64,000 bases of DNA from Arthrobacter sp. Leaf137 (GCF_001423525.1 NZ_LMOI01000021.1:172-64171); one strand, 5' to 3'; positions 24,383-33,832 are shown, numbered from the stretch's first letter. The notes: generated by a model from the letters alone, not told the origin. Made by a program: numbers and translations.

Positions 24383-26926
24383 CTAGCGCTGGACTGCCCC
24401 GAAGCGCTCGGCGGCCAGTGCCACGGCGCCCTCGCGGGCGGCGGACGCTTCGTCAGCCGTCAGGGTGCGGTCCGCGGCGCGGAACCGCAGGCCGAACGCC
24501 AGTGACTTCTTGCCGTCTTCGATGCCCTTGCCGGCGTACACGTCGAACAGGGCGACGTCCTCCAGCAGTTCGCCGGCGCCTTCCCGGAGTACGTCGAGGA
24601 CGTCGTCTGCGGGCACATCGGCGGGGACCACCAGCGCCACGTCCTGGGTGGCCAGCGGGAACGTGGAAATGTGACGGGCCACAATCACGTCCGGGGCTGC
24701 CTCGAACAAGGCGTCGGCGTTGATTTCCAGCGCCACCGAGCGGGCCGGCATGTCAGTGGCTGCCAGCAGCTTGGGGTGCAGCTCGCCGGCGTAACCCACG
24801 GTCTCGCCCGTCCGCAGCGACAAGCGTGCGGCGCGGCCCGGGTGGAATGCCTGGTGGCTGCCTTGGCTGGCCACGAGGTCCACTCCCAGGACGTCCCCGG
24901 CGAGGCGGGCAATGTCCAGGGCGTCCGCCCAGTCCCACAGCCGGGGGGCGTGCGCTGCGGCGGCCGGGGAATCATGCCCTGTCAGGACCGCGGCGACGTG
25001 GAACGGCTGGTCCGGGACGCCGTCGTACAGCGCATCCAGCACCTCGTCGGCAGGCTTGGCGCCCAGCGGCGGAATCGATTCGGTTCCCGCGGTGTCGCCG
25101 GGCAGGAACACCTGCCCGGATTCGAAGATGGCGAGGTCGCGGAAGCCGCGGGAGTGGTTCCGCTTGGCCACCTCGATCAGGCCCGGCAGGACGGAGGTGC
25201 GCAGGAAGCCCTGCTCCTCGCTGATGGGGTTGGCCAGCTTGAGCGCGGGCCGGGCGGCACCCTGTTCCGCAACGCCGAACGTGTCGTTGGCGGCCTTGGA
25301 TACGAACGGGTAGGACAGCACCTCGGTGAGACCGGCGTCCGCCAGCGCCTGGATGAGCCGCCGGCGCTGCTGCTGCAGGCGCGTCAGGCCACGCCCCGGA
25401 GGAGCTACCGGCAGCGTGGCGGGAATCTTGTCGTAGCCCACCAGCCGCGCGATTTCCTCGGACAGGTCTTCCTTGGTCTCAAGGTCGTGCCGCCAGCTCG
25501 GCGCAGTGACCGTCCAGCCGCCGTCGTGCTTTTCCACCGCAGCGCCGAGGTCCTCCAGGGCGGTAACGATCTGCTCTTCCGAGAAGTCGATGCCGATCCG
25601 GGCGGCCGCGAACCCTGCGGGAAGCTCGATGGTGACCGTTTCCGGTGCGGTTCCGACGTCGGTTCCGGCTTCGTCGGCGGTGCCGCCGGCCAGTTCCACC
25701 AGGAGGTCCACGACGCGCTGGGCGGCGATGCCGGCCACGTGCCAGTCGACGCCGCGCTCGAAGCGCTTGGACGCTTCGGACGGCAGCTTGTGCCGGCGCC
25801 GGGAACGGCTGATGGACACCTCATCGAAGTGGGCGGCCTCAACCAGGATGTTCGACGTCGTATCGCCCACCTCGGTTGCCGCGCCGCCCATGACGCCGGC
25901 GATGCCGATGGCCCCGGAGTCGTCGGTGATGAGCAGGTCCTCCGGGTCGAGGGTGCGTTCCTTGTCATCGAGCGTGGCGATCTTCTCGCCCGCGGCAGCG
26001 CGCCGCACCACGATGTCCCCGGACAGCTTGTCCAGGTCGTAGCAGTGCGTGGGCTGGCCCAGTTCGAGCATGACGTAGTTGGAAATGTCCACGGGCAGGG
26101 AGATGGAGCGGATGCCGGCGAGGCGCAGGCGGGACGCCATCCAGGGCGGGGTGGGGCGGCTGGGGTCCACGCCACGGACGGTGCGCGCCACGAAGCGGTC
26201 GCAGCCGGGCTTGCCATAGATGGGGGCGTCGTCGTTGAGCTTGACGCCATAGCCGCCGGACAGCACCTCAGGCGCCTGTACCTTGCTGGCGGGGTCCGTG
26301 AAAGTGGTTCCCGTGGCGTGCGCGTACTCGCGGGCCGCGCCGCGGATGGAGAAGGCGTAGCCGCGGTCCGGGGTGACGTTGATTTCGGCTGCCTGGTCGT
26401 AGAGGCCCAGCAGTTCCATCGCGTCGGTGCCGATTTCCGGATCAAGGCCGATGCGGGAGAGGACCAGGATGCCGTCGTGGTCCTCGCCGATGCCCAGCTC
26501 ACGGACGGAGGCGATCATGCCGGCGGAAAGGTGTCCGTAGGTCTTGCGGGCAGAGATGCGGAAGTCACCCGGGAGGACGGCGCCCGGGAGCGTGACCACT
26601 ACCTTGTCGCCTTCCACGAAGTTGTGGGCGCCGCAGATGATGCCCTGGACTCCGGAAGGGTCGATGCCCTCTCCGGTCAGGGTCTGCTCCGCGCCTTCGG
26701 GAACCACGCGGACCTGGCACCAGTTGATGGTCTTGCCGTTGGTCTGCGGTTCCTTGACGATGCTCAGGACCTGGCCCACCACCACCGGCCCCTGCAGGGT
26801 ATCGGTGGGACGGTGGACGTCCTCTTCCTCGAAGCCGACCTTGACCAGTTCTTCCATGACGTCTTCGGCCGTGGCTCCGGCCGGTACCTCTGCGAATTCA
26901 CGCAGCCAGGAAAGGGGGATACGCAC
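24383..26926 (-). CDS. pheT: Phenylalanyl-tRNA synthetase beta subunit
   Basis: 847 residues, full length. Order of parts: N-terminal tRNA-binding OB-fold (about 45-155), B3/B4 editing domain, B5 domain, catalytic-like core, and C-terminal ferredoxin-fold anticodon-binding domain (about 750-847). Works as alpha2-beta2 with PheS to charge tRNA-Phe and hydrolyse Tyr-tRNA-Phe. GTG start 2 nt after the pheS stop, so the subunits are co-translated. Confidence 0.97.
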   Translation of the reverse strand: MRIPLSWLREFAEVPAGATAEDVMEELVKVGFEEEDVHRPTDTLQGPVVVGQVLSIVKEPQTNGKTINWCQVRVVPEGAEQTLTGEGIDPSGVQGIICGAHNFVEGDKVVVTLPGAVLPGDFRISARKTYGHLSAGMIASVRELGIGEDHDGILVLSRIGLDPEIGTDAMELLGLYDQAAEINVTPDRGYAFSIRGAAREYAHATGTTFTDPASKVQAPEVLSGGYGVKLNDDAPIYGKPGCDRFVARTVRGVDPSRPTPPWMASRLRLAGIRSISLPVDISNYVMLELGQPTHCYDLDKLSGDIVVRRAAAGEKIATLDDKERTLDPEDLLITDDSGAIGIAGVMGGAATEVGDTTSNILVEAAHFDEVSISRSRRRHKLPSEASKRFERGVDWHVAGIAAQRVVDLLVELAGGTADEAGTDVGTAPETVTIELPAGFAAARIGIDFSEEQIVTALEDLGAAVEKHDGGWTVTAPSWRHDLETKEDLSEEIARLVGYDKIPATLPVAPPGRGLTRLQQQRRRLIQALADAGLTEVLSYPFVSKAANDTFGVAEQGAARPALKLANPISEEQGFLRTSVLPGLIEVAKRNHSRGFRDLAIFESGQVFLPGDTAGTESIPPLGAKPADEVLDALYDGVPDQPFHVAAVLTGHDSPAAAAHAPRLWDWADALDIARLAGDVLGVDLVASQGSHQAFHPGRAARLSLRTGETVGYAGELHPKLLAATDMPARSVALEINADALFEAAPDVIVARHISTFPLATQDVALVVPADVPADDVLDVLREGAGELLEDVALFDVYAGKGIEDGKKSLAFGLRFRAADRTLTADEASAAREGAVALAAERFGAVQR

Positions 26927-26928
26927 TG

Positions 26929-27990
26929 TTAGATCTCCATCCCGAAGTGCTCGCTGAAACGTACATCGCCTTCGATCATGTCGCGCATGTCGCTGACCTC
27001 GTTGCGGAACATGAGGGCACGCTCAATGCCCATGCCGAAGGCAAAACCTGAATAGACATCGGGGTCGATGCCGGCAGCGCGGAGGACGTTGGGGTTGACC
27101 ATGCCGCAGCCGCCCCACTCGATCCAGCGCGGACCGCCCTTGGCGCCCGGGTGGAAGATGTCCAGTTCCGCGGACGGCTCGGTGAACGGGAAGTAGTTGG
27201 GCCGCAGCCTGACCTTCGCTTCGTCGCCGAACATCTGCCGGGTGAAGTGCTCCAGGGTGCCGAGCAGGTCTGCCATGGACAGGCCCTTGTCGATGGCCAG
27301 GCCCTCGAACTGGTGGAACACCGGGGTGTGCGTGGCGTCGAGTTCATCGGTGCGGAACACCTTGCCCGGGCACAGGACGTAGATGGGCAGATCGCGTTCC
27401 AGCATGGAACGGACCTGGACCGGGGACGTGTGCGTGCGCATGAGGAGGTGTGCCTCGGGCGGCTCCACGAAGAACGTGTCCTGCATTTCCCGCGCCGGGT
27501 GGTCCGGCTTGAAGTTCAGGGCGTCGAAGTTGAACCATTCCGATTCCACCTCCGGGCCTTCTGCGATTTCCCAGCCCATGCCCACGAAAATGTCCGAAAC
27601 GCGGTCCTGCAGGGTGGACAGCGGGTGCCGGGCGCCGGCACGACGACGGCGGGGCGCGGCGGTGACGTCCACGGTCTCTTCGAGGAGGATCCGGGCATCG
27701 TTCTCGGCTTCCAGGACCGCGGTACGGTCGGCGAGCGCCTTGTTGACCCGGCCGCGTGACGCGCCCATCAGCTTCCCGGCGAGCGCCTTCTGGTCCTTGG
27801 GGAGCCTGCCGATTTCACGGTTGGCCAGGCTGAGCGGGGACTTCTCCCCCGTATGCGCAAGCCTCACCGCCTTCAGCTCGTCAAGGGTTGCCGCACCGGC
27901 GATGGCGGTGACGGCCTGGTCTACAGCGGCGTTGATGGCGGCTTCATCCGTGGGGTTCGGGATGGCATCGCCCGGCAAAGTTTCAGTCAT
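26929..27990 (-). CDS. pheS: Phenylalanyl-tRNA synthetase alpha subunit
   Basis: 353 residues. N-terminal coiled coil binds tRNA (1-100). Class II motifs follow: [19 protein letters not shown] (about 121-139), the [12 protein letters not shown] motif 2 region (about 190-201), and the [16 protein letters not shown] motif 3 (about 317-332). ATG start with only a weak binding site. The 212-bp upstream gap shows a small hairpin but no T-box-like element. Confidence 0.97.
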   Translation of the reverse strand: MTETLPGDAIPNPTDEAAINAAVDQAVTAIAGAATLDELKAVRLAHTGEKSPLSLANREIGRLPKDQKALAGKLMGASRGRVNKALADRTAVLEAENDARILLEETVDVTAAPRRRRAGARHPLSTLQDRVSDIFVGMGWEIAEGPEVESEWFNFDALNFKPDHPAREMQDTFFVEPPEAHLLMRTHTSPVQVRSMLERDLPIYVLCPGKVFRTDELDATHTPVFHQFEGLAIDKGLSMADLLGTLEHFTRQMFGDEAKVRLRPNYFPFTEPSAELDIFHPGAKGGPRWIEWGGCGMVNPNVLRAAGIDPDVYSGFAFGMGIERALMFRNEVSDMRDMIEGDVRFSEHFGMEI

Positions 27991-28190
27991 CTACTGTTCT
28001 TAGCTACGAGTTCGTTGGCTGCCGGCGAACAGGGCAGCCTGCACGGTTTCCCGGCGGCGCGTCCGTCACTGGCAGGTCATGGATGAATGCCCGCGGATTC
28101 AGTTCAGCAATCCGGTGCATTCAATGACCAGGGCAGGGCCAGCCGGAAAACCGGCAGCCACTGCCCTCCAGTCTAGTAGAACGCTGCGGC

Positions 28191-28196
28191 TACCAT
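28191..28196 (+). promoter_or_regulatory. Candidate -10 of a leaderless transcript
   Basis: TACCAT lies 6 nt before the ATG at 28203 and no Shine-Dalgarno is present, the same geometry as argC. The -35 is not recognizable, so this is tentative. Confidence 0.35.
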
Positions 28197-28202
28197 GTCC
28201 TC

Positions 28203-28718
28203 ATGACATTGCGGCAGCGCCCCGGACGCGTGCGGTACCTGCGCCTGCAAAACTTGCGGCGCCGGCTCCTGCGCGCCCACCCCTTGCGCCGGCACTCCCT
28301 GACAGCCGGCCAGCGGGCCAGGCAGGCGGCCAACCTGGCTAACGGCAGCACTCTGTTGGGCCTGGCCGTGGCCGGGGCTGCCCGTACCCGCCTGCAGCGC
28401 GGTCCGCGCGGCCTGGTACTGGCCGCCGGTTATGGGTGGCCGTTGCCGGTTGCCGGGGCCTTCACCCTGGGCAACGTGGTGCTGTGCCGCTGCCCGGCCG
28501 AAGCCATGCTGGACCGGCCCGAGCTGCTGGGGCACGAGGAGAAGCACTGCTCCCAATACGCCTGCTGCCTGGGCCTTCCCTTCATCCCGCTATACCTGCT
28601 GGCCGCGGGGTGGTCGATGCTGCGGACCGGCAACCCGGGGACGGGCAACGTCTTTGAGCGGCGGGCGGGACTGCTGGCGGGCGGCTATCCGGCGCACGGA
28701 AAGCGGGCCTGGTCGTGA
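28203..28718 (+). CDS. Conserved actinobacterial protein with an HExxH motif
   Basis: 171 residues of unknown function. The basic N-terminus (about 1-45) is rich in arginine. The C-terminal half has GHEEKHCSQYACC (about 103-115), containing an HExxH zinc-protease-like motif, followed by a hydrophobic stretch (LGLPFIPLYLLAAGW) and an NVFERRAG box. I recall similar HExxHxxQ proteins across actinobacteria, but no third metal ligand is evident, so protease activity is not claimed. The stop overlaps the next start (GTGA), which ties it to the SIMPL protein. Confidence 0.6.
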   Translation: MTLRQRPGRVRYLRLQNLRRRLLRAHPLRRHSLTAGQRARQAANLANGSTLLGLAVAGAARTRLQRGPRGLVLAAGYGWPLPVAGAFTLGNVVLCRCPAEAMLDRPELLGHEEKHCSQYACCLGLPFIPLYLLAAGWSMLRTGNPGTGNVFERRAGLLAGGYPAHGKRAWS

Positions 28719-29380
28719 CGCCGGCAGAGACCCCCGCACCCATGCGCGATGGCAGCGTGACCGTCACCGGGTCAGGCTGGGCGGACGCTGCCCCGGATGT
28801 GGCAGTTGTTTCCATCGGCGTGGAATGCCGCCGCGACTCCGTCGAGGCTGCCTACTCTGCTGCAGGGAGCGCACTGGCGGCCGTCACAGCAGCCTTCCGT
28901 GGGCATCGCGTTGCCGCAGCGGACCTGCGGACGGCCGGGCTGAACGTCAGGGCAGATCTCGTGTGGCGGGAGGGCGAAGGCCAGCGGGTCGCGGGGTACG
29001 TCGCTGCCAGCACCCTTGCTGTGCAACTGCGGGACGTGGCGGCCGCTTCGCGGATGATCGCCGACGCCACTGCTGCCGGTGGCAATGATGTCCGGCTCAA
29101 CGGCCTGACCTTCTCACTCTCCGATCCGTCCGCGGTGAAAGAGCGTGCCCGCGCGGCCGCATGGGAGGACGCCAGGGCCGCTGCCGCACAGTACGCCGCC
29201 CTTGCCTCTGCCACGCTGGGCAGCGTCCTGTCCGTGTCCGAGCTCGCCGCGGGGCAGGGGCCCATTCCCGTGGCGGGAATCCAGCGCATGGCCGCGGCCG
29301 AAAGCGTGTCCGTGGAGCCCGGGGAAAGCCGGGTGGAAGCGGCCGTCACCGTGGTGTGGGAGCTCAGAGCCGGGCAGTAA
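28715..29380 (+). CDS. SIMPL (DUF541) domain protein
   Basis: 221 residues matching the SIMPL/BP26 domain along nearly its full length: VTVTGSGWADAAPDVAVVSI start strand (about 14-33) and a DVRLNGLTFSLSDP central segment (about 125-138). Members often sit in the periplasm or assemble into ring-like oligomers, but this one has no signal peptide and is probably cytoplasmic. GTG start coupled to the upstream HExxH gene. Function unknown. Confidence 0.8.
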   Translation: MTPAETPAPMRDGSVTVTGSGWADAAPDVAVVSIGVECRRDSVEAAYSAAGSALAAVTAAFRGHRVAAADLRTAGLNVRADLVWREGEGQRVAGYVAASTLAVQLRDVAAASRMIADATAAGGNDVRLNGLTFSLSDPSAVKERARAAAWEDARAAAAQYAALASATLGSVLSVSELAAGQGPIPVAGIQRMAAAESVSVEPGESRVEAAVTVVWELRAGQ

Positions 29381-29394
29381 CAGGCGGCGCCGCC

Positions 29395-29423
29395 TTGACT
29401 TTCATTCGAACATGTTTTCGAAT
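29395..29423 (+). promoter_or_regulatory. LexA-boxed promoter of the radical SAM gene
   Basis: TTGACT (29395-29400) and TCGAAT (29418-29423) are 17 bp apart, with the ATG 6 nt further. The 16-bp palindrome TCGAACATGTTTTCGA (29406-29421) fills the spacer and half of the -10. It differs at one position from the actinobacterial SOS consensus TCGAAC-N4-GTTCGA. LexA binding here would block transcription directly. Confidence 0.7.
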
Positions 29424-29429
29424 GAAGGC

Positions 29430-30536
29430 ATGAGATGGGACGCGCAGGCACTGCTGCAGGCACCCGGGGACGGTTCTGCTGCCACCCCCGCACTACTTCC
29501 GCTTGCCGGCTTGGTCCGTTCCGTCACCACGCCGGAGTTCGCGGGCATCACCTTCCACGAGGTCACCGCAAAATCCGTGCTGAACAGGGTGCCGGCCGGT
29601 TCAAAGATGCCGTTTGAGTGGACCGTGAATCCGTACCGCGGCTGCAGTCACGCCTGCGTTTACTGCTTTGCCCGCAAGAGCCACACCTACCTCGATTTTG
29701 ACGCAGGCGTGGACTTCGACAGCCAGGTGGTGGTCAAGGTTAACGCGGCGGACGTCCTGCGCAAGGAGTTGGCCAGGCCCTCCTGGACTCGGCCGCAGGT
29801 GGCACTGGGAACCAACACCGACCCCTACCAGCGTGCGGAGGGCAGGTACCGGCTGATGCCCGGCATCATTGCTGCCCTGGCCGACTCCGGCACTCCCCTG
29901 TCCATCCTGACCAAGGGAACGCTGCTGGCGCGGGACATTCCGTTGCTGAAGAGCGCGGCAGCACAGGTCCCTGTAGGCCTGGGCATTTCACTGGCCATGA
30001 CGGACGAGGCCCTTTCCGAGGCCATAGAACCTGGAACGCCGGGTCCGCGGGCACGGCTCAAGCTCGTTTCCAGGCTCCGGGAGGCGGGTCTTCCGTGCGG
30101 CGTCATGGCGATGCCCATCCTGCCGTGGCTCTCGGACAGCGACGAAGCCCTGGACGCCCTTTTCGCTTCGCTGGCCTCAGTCGGAGCCACCGGCGTCAGC
30201 GCGGGCGCCCTGTACCTCAAACCCGGCACGCGGGAATGGTTCATGAAGTGGATCGCCGCGAACCATCCGGAGCTGGCTGGCCGCTACCGCCGCCTTTACG
30301 GGTCAGGCTCCTACGCGTCCCACGAGTACAGAACCTGGCTGGCGGGCAAGGTGCGCTACTTCAAGGCACGGCACGGCTTTGCCTTCTCGTCCGGGTTCAG
30401 CCACCGGGACCTTGATCCCCGCGACGAGGAAGCCGAATATCCCGCAGGCATCATTCCCGAAGCACGGCAGGGGCACGGTGCAGGCGCTTCCGCCCCGCAC
30501 GGTGGAGCTGAGGGCGCTCAGCAGGCCCTCTTCTAG
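29430..30536 (+). CDS. Radical SAM protein, Rv2578c/SplB-like family
   Basis: 368 residues. The [4Fe-4S]/SAM motif is CSHACVYCF (about 72-80) after NPYRG, the form used by the Rv2578c-type actinobacterial group. The GTNTDPYQ segment (about 131-138) and a cysteine-poor C-terminus follow. The family is distantly related to spore photoproduct lyase; the substrate is unknown. The start at 29430 is chosen because it lies right behind the promoter; an ATG at 29412 inside the LexA box is the alternative. SOS control implies a role in DNA damage, but that is inference. Confidence 0.85.
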   Translation: MRWDAQALLQAPGDGSAATPALLPLAGLVRSVTTPEFAGITFHEVTAKSVLNRVPAGSKMPFEWTVNPYRGCSHACVYCFARKSHTYLDFDAGVDFDSQVVVKVNAADVLRKELARPSWTRPQVALGTNTDPYQRAEGRYRLMPGIIAALADSGTPLSILTKGTLLARDIPLLKSAAAQVPVGLGISLAMTDEALSEAIEPGTPGPRARLKLVSRLREAGLPCGVMAMPILPWLSDSDEALDALFASLASVGATGVSAGALYLKPGTREWFMKWIAANHPELAGRYRRLYGSGSYASHEYRTWLAGKVRYFKARHGFAFSSGFSHRDLDPRDEEAEYPAGIIPEARQGHGAGASAPHGGAEGAQQALF

Positions 30537-30537
30537 T

Positions 30538-30981
30538 TCAGCGCCCGTCGGCCGGAACGGCCAGGGAAGCGAGCAATGCACGGACAATCGGGAAGTCCGC
30601 CGGTATCCACGGCAACGCCAGGACGGCATCCGGGTCGTCGAGGGGAAGCCAGCGCAACTGGTCATGGTCCTCCAGCGGACGGGGCTCACCGGCGGTAACC
30701 TCTGCAGACCAGACGCGCATGGCGGCACGGTCACTTAGCGGCCAGCCGCCGGGTCCGCCAGCAGGAAGCTCCGCCCCCAGGCGGACAACGACGCCGAGCT
30801 CCTCCAGCAACTCCCGCCGGAGAGCGGCCTCGGGTTCCTCCCCGGGCTCCACCTTGCCACCGGGGAACTCCCACAGGCCGGCCAATTTTTCGGGCGCATT
30901 GCGCCTGGCCACCAGCAGCATGGACGGCCGGGCCAGCCGGTCCACCACCGCACCGCCCACCACCTGTATCAGTTCAGTCAC
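30538..30981 (-). CDS. NUDIX hydrolase, MutT-like
   Basis: 147 residues. The Nudix box GGKVEPGEEPEAALRRELLEELG (about 41-63) is complete. WEFPGG before it is typical of MutT/8-oxo-dGTP pyrophosphatases, so cleaning the nucleotide pool is the best guess. It ends 1 bp from the radical SAM stop (convergent) and is divergent from the MFS gene. Confidence 0.88.
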   Translation of the reverse strand: MTELIQVVGGAVVDRLARPSMLLVARRNAPEKLAGLWEFPGGKVEPGEEPEAALRRELLEELGVVVRLGAELPAGGPGGWPLSDRAAMRVWSAEVTAGEPRPLEDHDQLRWLPLDDPDAVLALPWIPADFPIVRALLASLAVPADGR

Positions 30982-31020
30982 CGCTCCAGTCTATGGGGGA
31001 CAATGGGAACACCGGCCGGG

Positions 31021-31049
31021 CTTCCCGGGGAATATCCGTCCCCGGGAAG
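31021..31049. repeat. Perfect inverted repeat in the NUDIX/MFS divergent gap
   Basis: CTTCCCGGGG and CCCCGGGAAG separated by 9 nt, directly ahead of TTGACC (31053-31058), a possible -35 for the transporter gene. It resembles a regulator operator rather than a terminator because no T-run follows. No adjacent regulator gene is present. Confidence 0.45.
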
Positions 31050-31149
31050 CAGTTGACCAAATCCGGGCCCGTGGTTCATCCGGGCCGTGCAGCCCCACCG
31101 TCGTGGCATGTGTTTCTTCCATCAGCAATCCACTTCGGAAAGCAGGCTT

Positions 31150-32358
31150 ATGAGCAGCGCCACCCAAACGTCCACGGCGGGCCCACTGACGTCCCGCAAC
31201 CTGGCGCTGGCGATTCTTTCGCTGGCCATGGGCGGCGTCGGCATCGGTGTTACCGAGTTCACCATGATGGGCCTGCTGAAAGAGGTGGAGCAGGGCCTGG
31301 CCATCAGCACGCCGGAGGCCGGCCATCTGATTTCCGCCTACGCCCTGGGTGTGGTGGTGGGAGCACCGCTGCTGGCTGCTGTTGGTGCGCGGCTGCCTCG
31401 CAAACAGCTCGCCCTGGGCCTGCTGCTGTTCTTTACGGTGGCAAACCTGGCATCGTTCGTGGCTCCCGACTACGGCACCATGCTGGTGTCGCGCTTCGCC
31501 GCCGGCCTTCCGCACGGCGCGTTCTTCGGTGTTGCGGCGGTCATCGCCGCGTCCCTCGTTCCGCCCACCCGCCGGGGCTGGGCGATTTCGATGGTGATGG
31601 CCGGACTGAGCATCTCCAACGTGGTGGGCGTGCCGTTCGCCACCTGGCTCGGGCAGACTTACGGCTGGCGGCTGCTTTTCGTCCTGGTTGGTTTCATCGG
31701 GCTGCTGACCCTGGCAATGGTCTGGCGCTTTGTACCCTTCCAGGCTGCCCACCCTGATGCGAGCATCAGGCGTGAGCTCGGCGCTTTGAAGCGGCTTCAG
31801 GTGTGGCTGGCCATCCTCATCGGCGTGGTGGGTTTTGGGGGCTTCTTCGCTACCTACACCTACATCGCCCACACCATGACCGTGGTGGCCGGGATCCCGT
31901 CGTCGCTGATTCCCCTGGTGGTGGCCCTTTACGGCCTGGGCATGGTGGCAGGCAACTTGGTGGGCGGAAGGCTCGCCGACAAGTCGGTGATGGGAACCCT
32001 GTACAAGGTTCTGCCCGTCATCGCAGTTGCCCTCGTGGTCTACGCCGTGGCGGTGCACTGGCCGTGGTCGGCACTGCTCATGGTTTTTGTGGTGGGCGCC
32101 TCCGGGTCCATGCTGATCCCCGCACTGCAGACCCGGCTGCTGGATGCCTCCCCCGATGCCCCGTCGCTGGCGTCGTCGCTGAACCACGCGGCGCTGAATG
32201 TCGCCAATGCCCTGGGCGCCTTCCTCGGCGGCCTCGTCATCGCCCTCGGGTGGGGCTATGTGGCGCCCGCGCTGGTAGGTGCTGTCCTGGCGGTCCTGGG
32301 CTTCGGCGTCGCCGTCCTCAGTGGTGTGTTGGAACGCCGGAAGCCGCTGACGGCCTGA
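31150..32358 (+). CDS. MFS transporter (AraJ/DHA1-like)
   Basis: 402 residues with about 12 predicted membrane helices. Early GVGIGVTEFTMMGLL and the helix 2-3 loop GARLPRKQLALG fit the drug:H+ antiporter-1 / arabinose efflux group. Probably an inner-membrane exporter of unknown substrate. ATG at 31150 has GGAAAG upstream; the frame extends to 31087 but without a binding site. Confidence 0.85.
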   Translation: MSSATQTSTAGPLTSRNLALAILSLAMGGVGIGVTEFTMMGLLKEVEQGLAISTPEAGHLISAYALGVVVGAPLLAAVGARLPRKQLALGLLLFFTVANLASFVAPDYGTMLVSRFAAGLPHGAFFGVAAVIAASLVPPTRRGWAISMVMAGLSISNVVGVPFATWLGQTYGWRLLFVLVGFIGLLTLAMVWRFVPFQAAHPDASIRRELGALKRLQVWLAILIGVVGFGGFFATYTYIAHTMTVVAGIPSSLIPLVVALYGLGMVAGNLVGGRLADKSVMGTLYKVLPVIAVALVVYAVAVHWPWSALLMVFVVGASGSMLIPALQTRLLDASPDAPSLASSLNHAALNVANALGAFLGGLVIALGWGYVAPALVGAVLAVLGFGVAVLSGVLERRKPLTA

Positions 32359-32400
32359 ACCCAGGTTCCGGCAGGCGCAGCAGCCGGTAAGCCCGCGGAG

Positions 32401-33330
32401 CTAGCGGTCTTCCAGCGCGGAAGTCCGCTGCAGGTCAGGCTCCAGGTAGATCACGCGCGCTATGGGAACAGCGGTCCGGATCCTTTCCTCCGTGGCGTCG
32501 ATCGCCGTGGCGATCTGCTCCCCCGTGGAGGACCTGCTGACGGCTATCTTGGCCGCCACCAGAAGTTCTTCCGGTCCAAGGTGCAGCGTCTTAAGGTGGA
32601 TCAGCCGGCCGCCGTCGGACTCGATGGCAGCCGTGATCCTTTCGACGTCCTGCCGCGTGGCGGACTCCCCCACGAGCAGTGACTTGGTTTCCAGCGCAAG
32701 CACAACAGCGATGGCGACCAGCAGCAGGCCGATCATGGCCGTTCCCGCGGCATCCCACAGTCCGTTGCCGGTCAGGATAGTCATTCCGACGCCGATCAGT
32801 GCGAACGCCAGTCCCAGCAGTGCGCCGAAATCCTCGAGGAGGATCACCGGCAACTCCGGCTGCTTGGCGCTGCGGACGAACTTCACCCAGGACTGCGAGC
32901 CGCGGGAGCGGTTGGATTCGCGGATCGCCGTCCGGAAGGAAAAGCCCTCGGCAAGGATGGCACCCACCAGAACGGCCAGCGGAACCCACCAGAAGTCCCC
33001 TTCGATCGCGTGCGGATCGCGGAACTTTTCCCACGCCTCAAAGAGGGCGAAGAGTCCACCGACGCTGAACAGCACTATGGAGACGATGAAGGCGTAGATA
33101 TAGCGCTCACGTCCGTACCCGAAGGGGTGCTGGGGACTGGCGGCACGCTGCGACTTCTTGCCGCCCACCAGCAGGAGGAGCTGGTTTCCGGAATCGGCGA
33201 CGGAGTGGATCGCCTCGGCAAGCATTGATGATGACCTGGTCAGGAAGTAGGCGACGAACTTCAAAGCCGCGATGGACAGGTTGGCGGCCAGTGCCGCAAT
33301 GATCGCCTTGTTTCCGCCATGTGCAGCCAC
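32401..33330 (-). CDS. Cation diffusion facilitator family transporter
   Basis: 309 residues. HSVADSGNQ (about 44-52) carries the metal-site HxxxD of CDF proteins; about six helices are followed by a cytoplasmic C-terminal domain (about 215-309). Likely exports Zn2+ or Co2+/Fe2+ in exchange for protons. The GTG at 33330 is chosen because GGAGGGG lies 8 nt upstream; longer starts at 33363 and 33432 lack a binding site. Confidence 0.9.
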   Translation of the reverse strand: MAAHGGNKAIIAALAANLSIAALKFVAYFLTRSSSMLAEAIHSVADSGNQLLLLVGGKKSQRAASPQHPFGYGRERYIYAFIVSIVLFSVGGLFALFEAWEKFRDPHAIEGDFWWVPLAVLVGAILAEGFSFRTAIRESNRSRGSQSWVKFVRSAKQPELPVILLEDFGALLGLAFALIGVGMTILTGNGLWDAAGTAMIGLLLVAIAVVLALETKSLLVGESATRQDVERITAAIESDGGRLIHLKTLHLGPEELLVAAKIAVSRSSTGEQIATAIDATEERIRTAVPIARVIYLEPDLQRTSALEDR

Positions 33331-33523
33331 GGTAGTCCCCTCCAGGGTTCGGGATAGTCGCATCACCGGTCCGGCTTCGTTTTCCGGCCATGCATACCGT
33401 ACCCACGGTGCTCCCCCGCATGCAGCAGGCACAAGGCCCGCACCTGCTGACTTTACGGGCCCGTTATGTTAGCTTGAGCCTCATCGGGACCATCACGTGC
33501 CCGTGAATATATGAGGAGGAAAC

Positions 33524-33799
33524 ATGGGTTTTCTTGCTTGGATTATTCTCGGCCTCATCGTTGGGGCCATTGTTAAAGCCGTCATGCCCGGCAGGGTCGG
33601 CGGCGGTTGGGTCACCAGCCTGGTTCTGGGTGTGGTGGGCGCCATCGTAGGCGGCTGGATTGGCAGCCTCCTGTTCAACCGGGGCGATCTTGGCTTCTTC
33701 GACCTCGGCACTTGGATTCTCGCTATTGTTGGCGGCTTGGTGGTCGCCGGCATCTACGGAGCAATCACTGGCCGGGGCAAGGCAACCCGCGCACCCTAG
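33524..33799 (+). CDS. GlsB/YeaQ/YmgE family small membrane protein
   Basis: 91 residues and almost entirely hydrophobic, with three membrane helices and the family start MGFLAWIILGLIVGAIVK. GARLxx-like glycine patterns (GGGWVTSLVLGVVGAIVGGW) are typical of the 'transglycosylase-associated' group induced by stress; the biochemical role is unknown. A perfect AGGAGG lies 5 nt before the ATG. Confidence 0.92.
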   Translation: MGFLAWIILGLIVGAIVKAVMPGRVGGGWVTSLVLGVVGAIVGGWIGSLLFNRGDLGFFDLGTWILAIVGGLVVAGIYGAITGRGKATRAP

Positions 33800-33832
33800 A
33801 AGGCACCGTTAGCGGAATCTGCCGCTGTCCAG

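Noticed and set aside
24671..26932. 753-codon open frame opposite pheT
   Set aside because: Shadow of pheT for the same reason; starts within the pheT coding frame and lacks domains.
27991..28202. T-box or attenuator ahead of pheS
   Set aside because: No T-box consensus, no Phe-rich leader peptide; only one small hairpin overlapping the divergent gene's upstream region.
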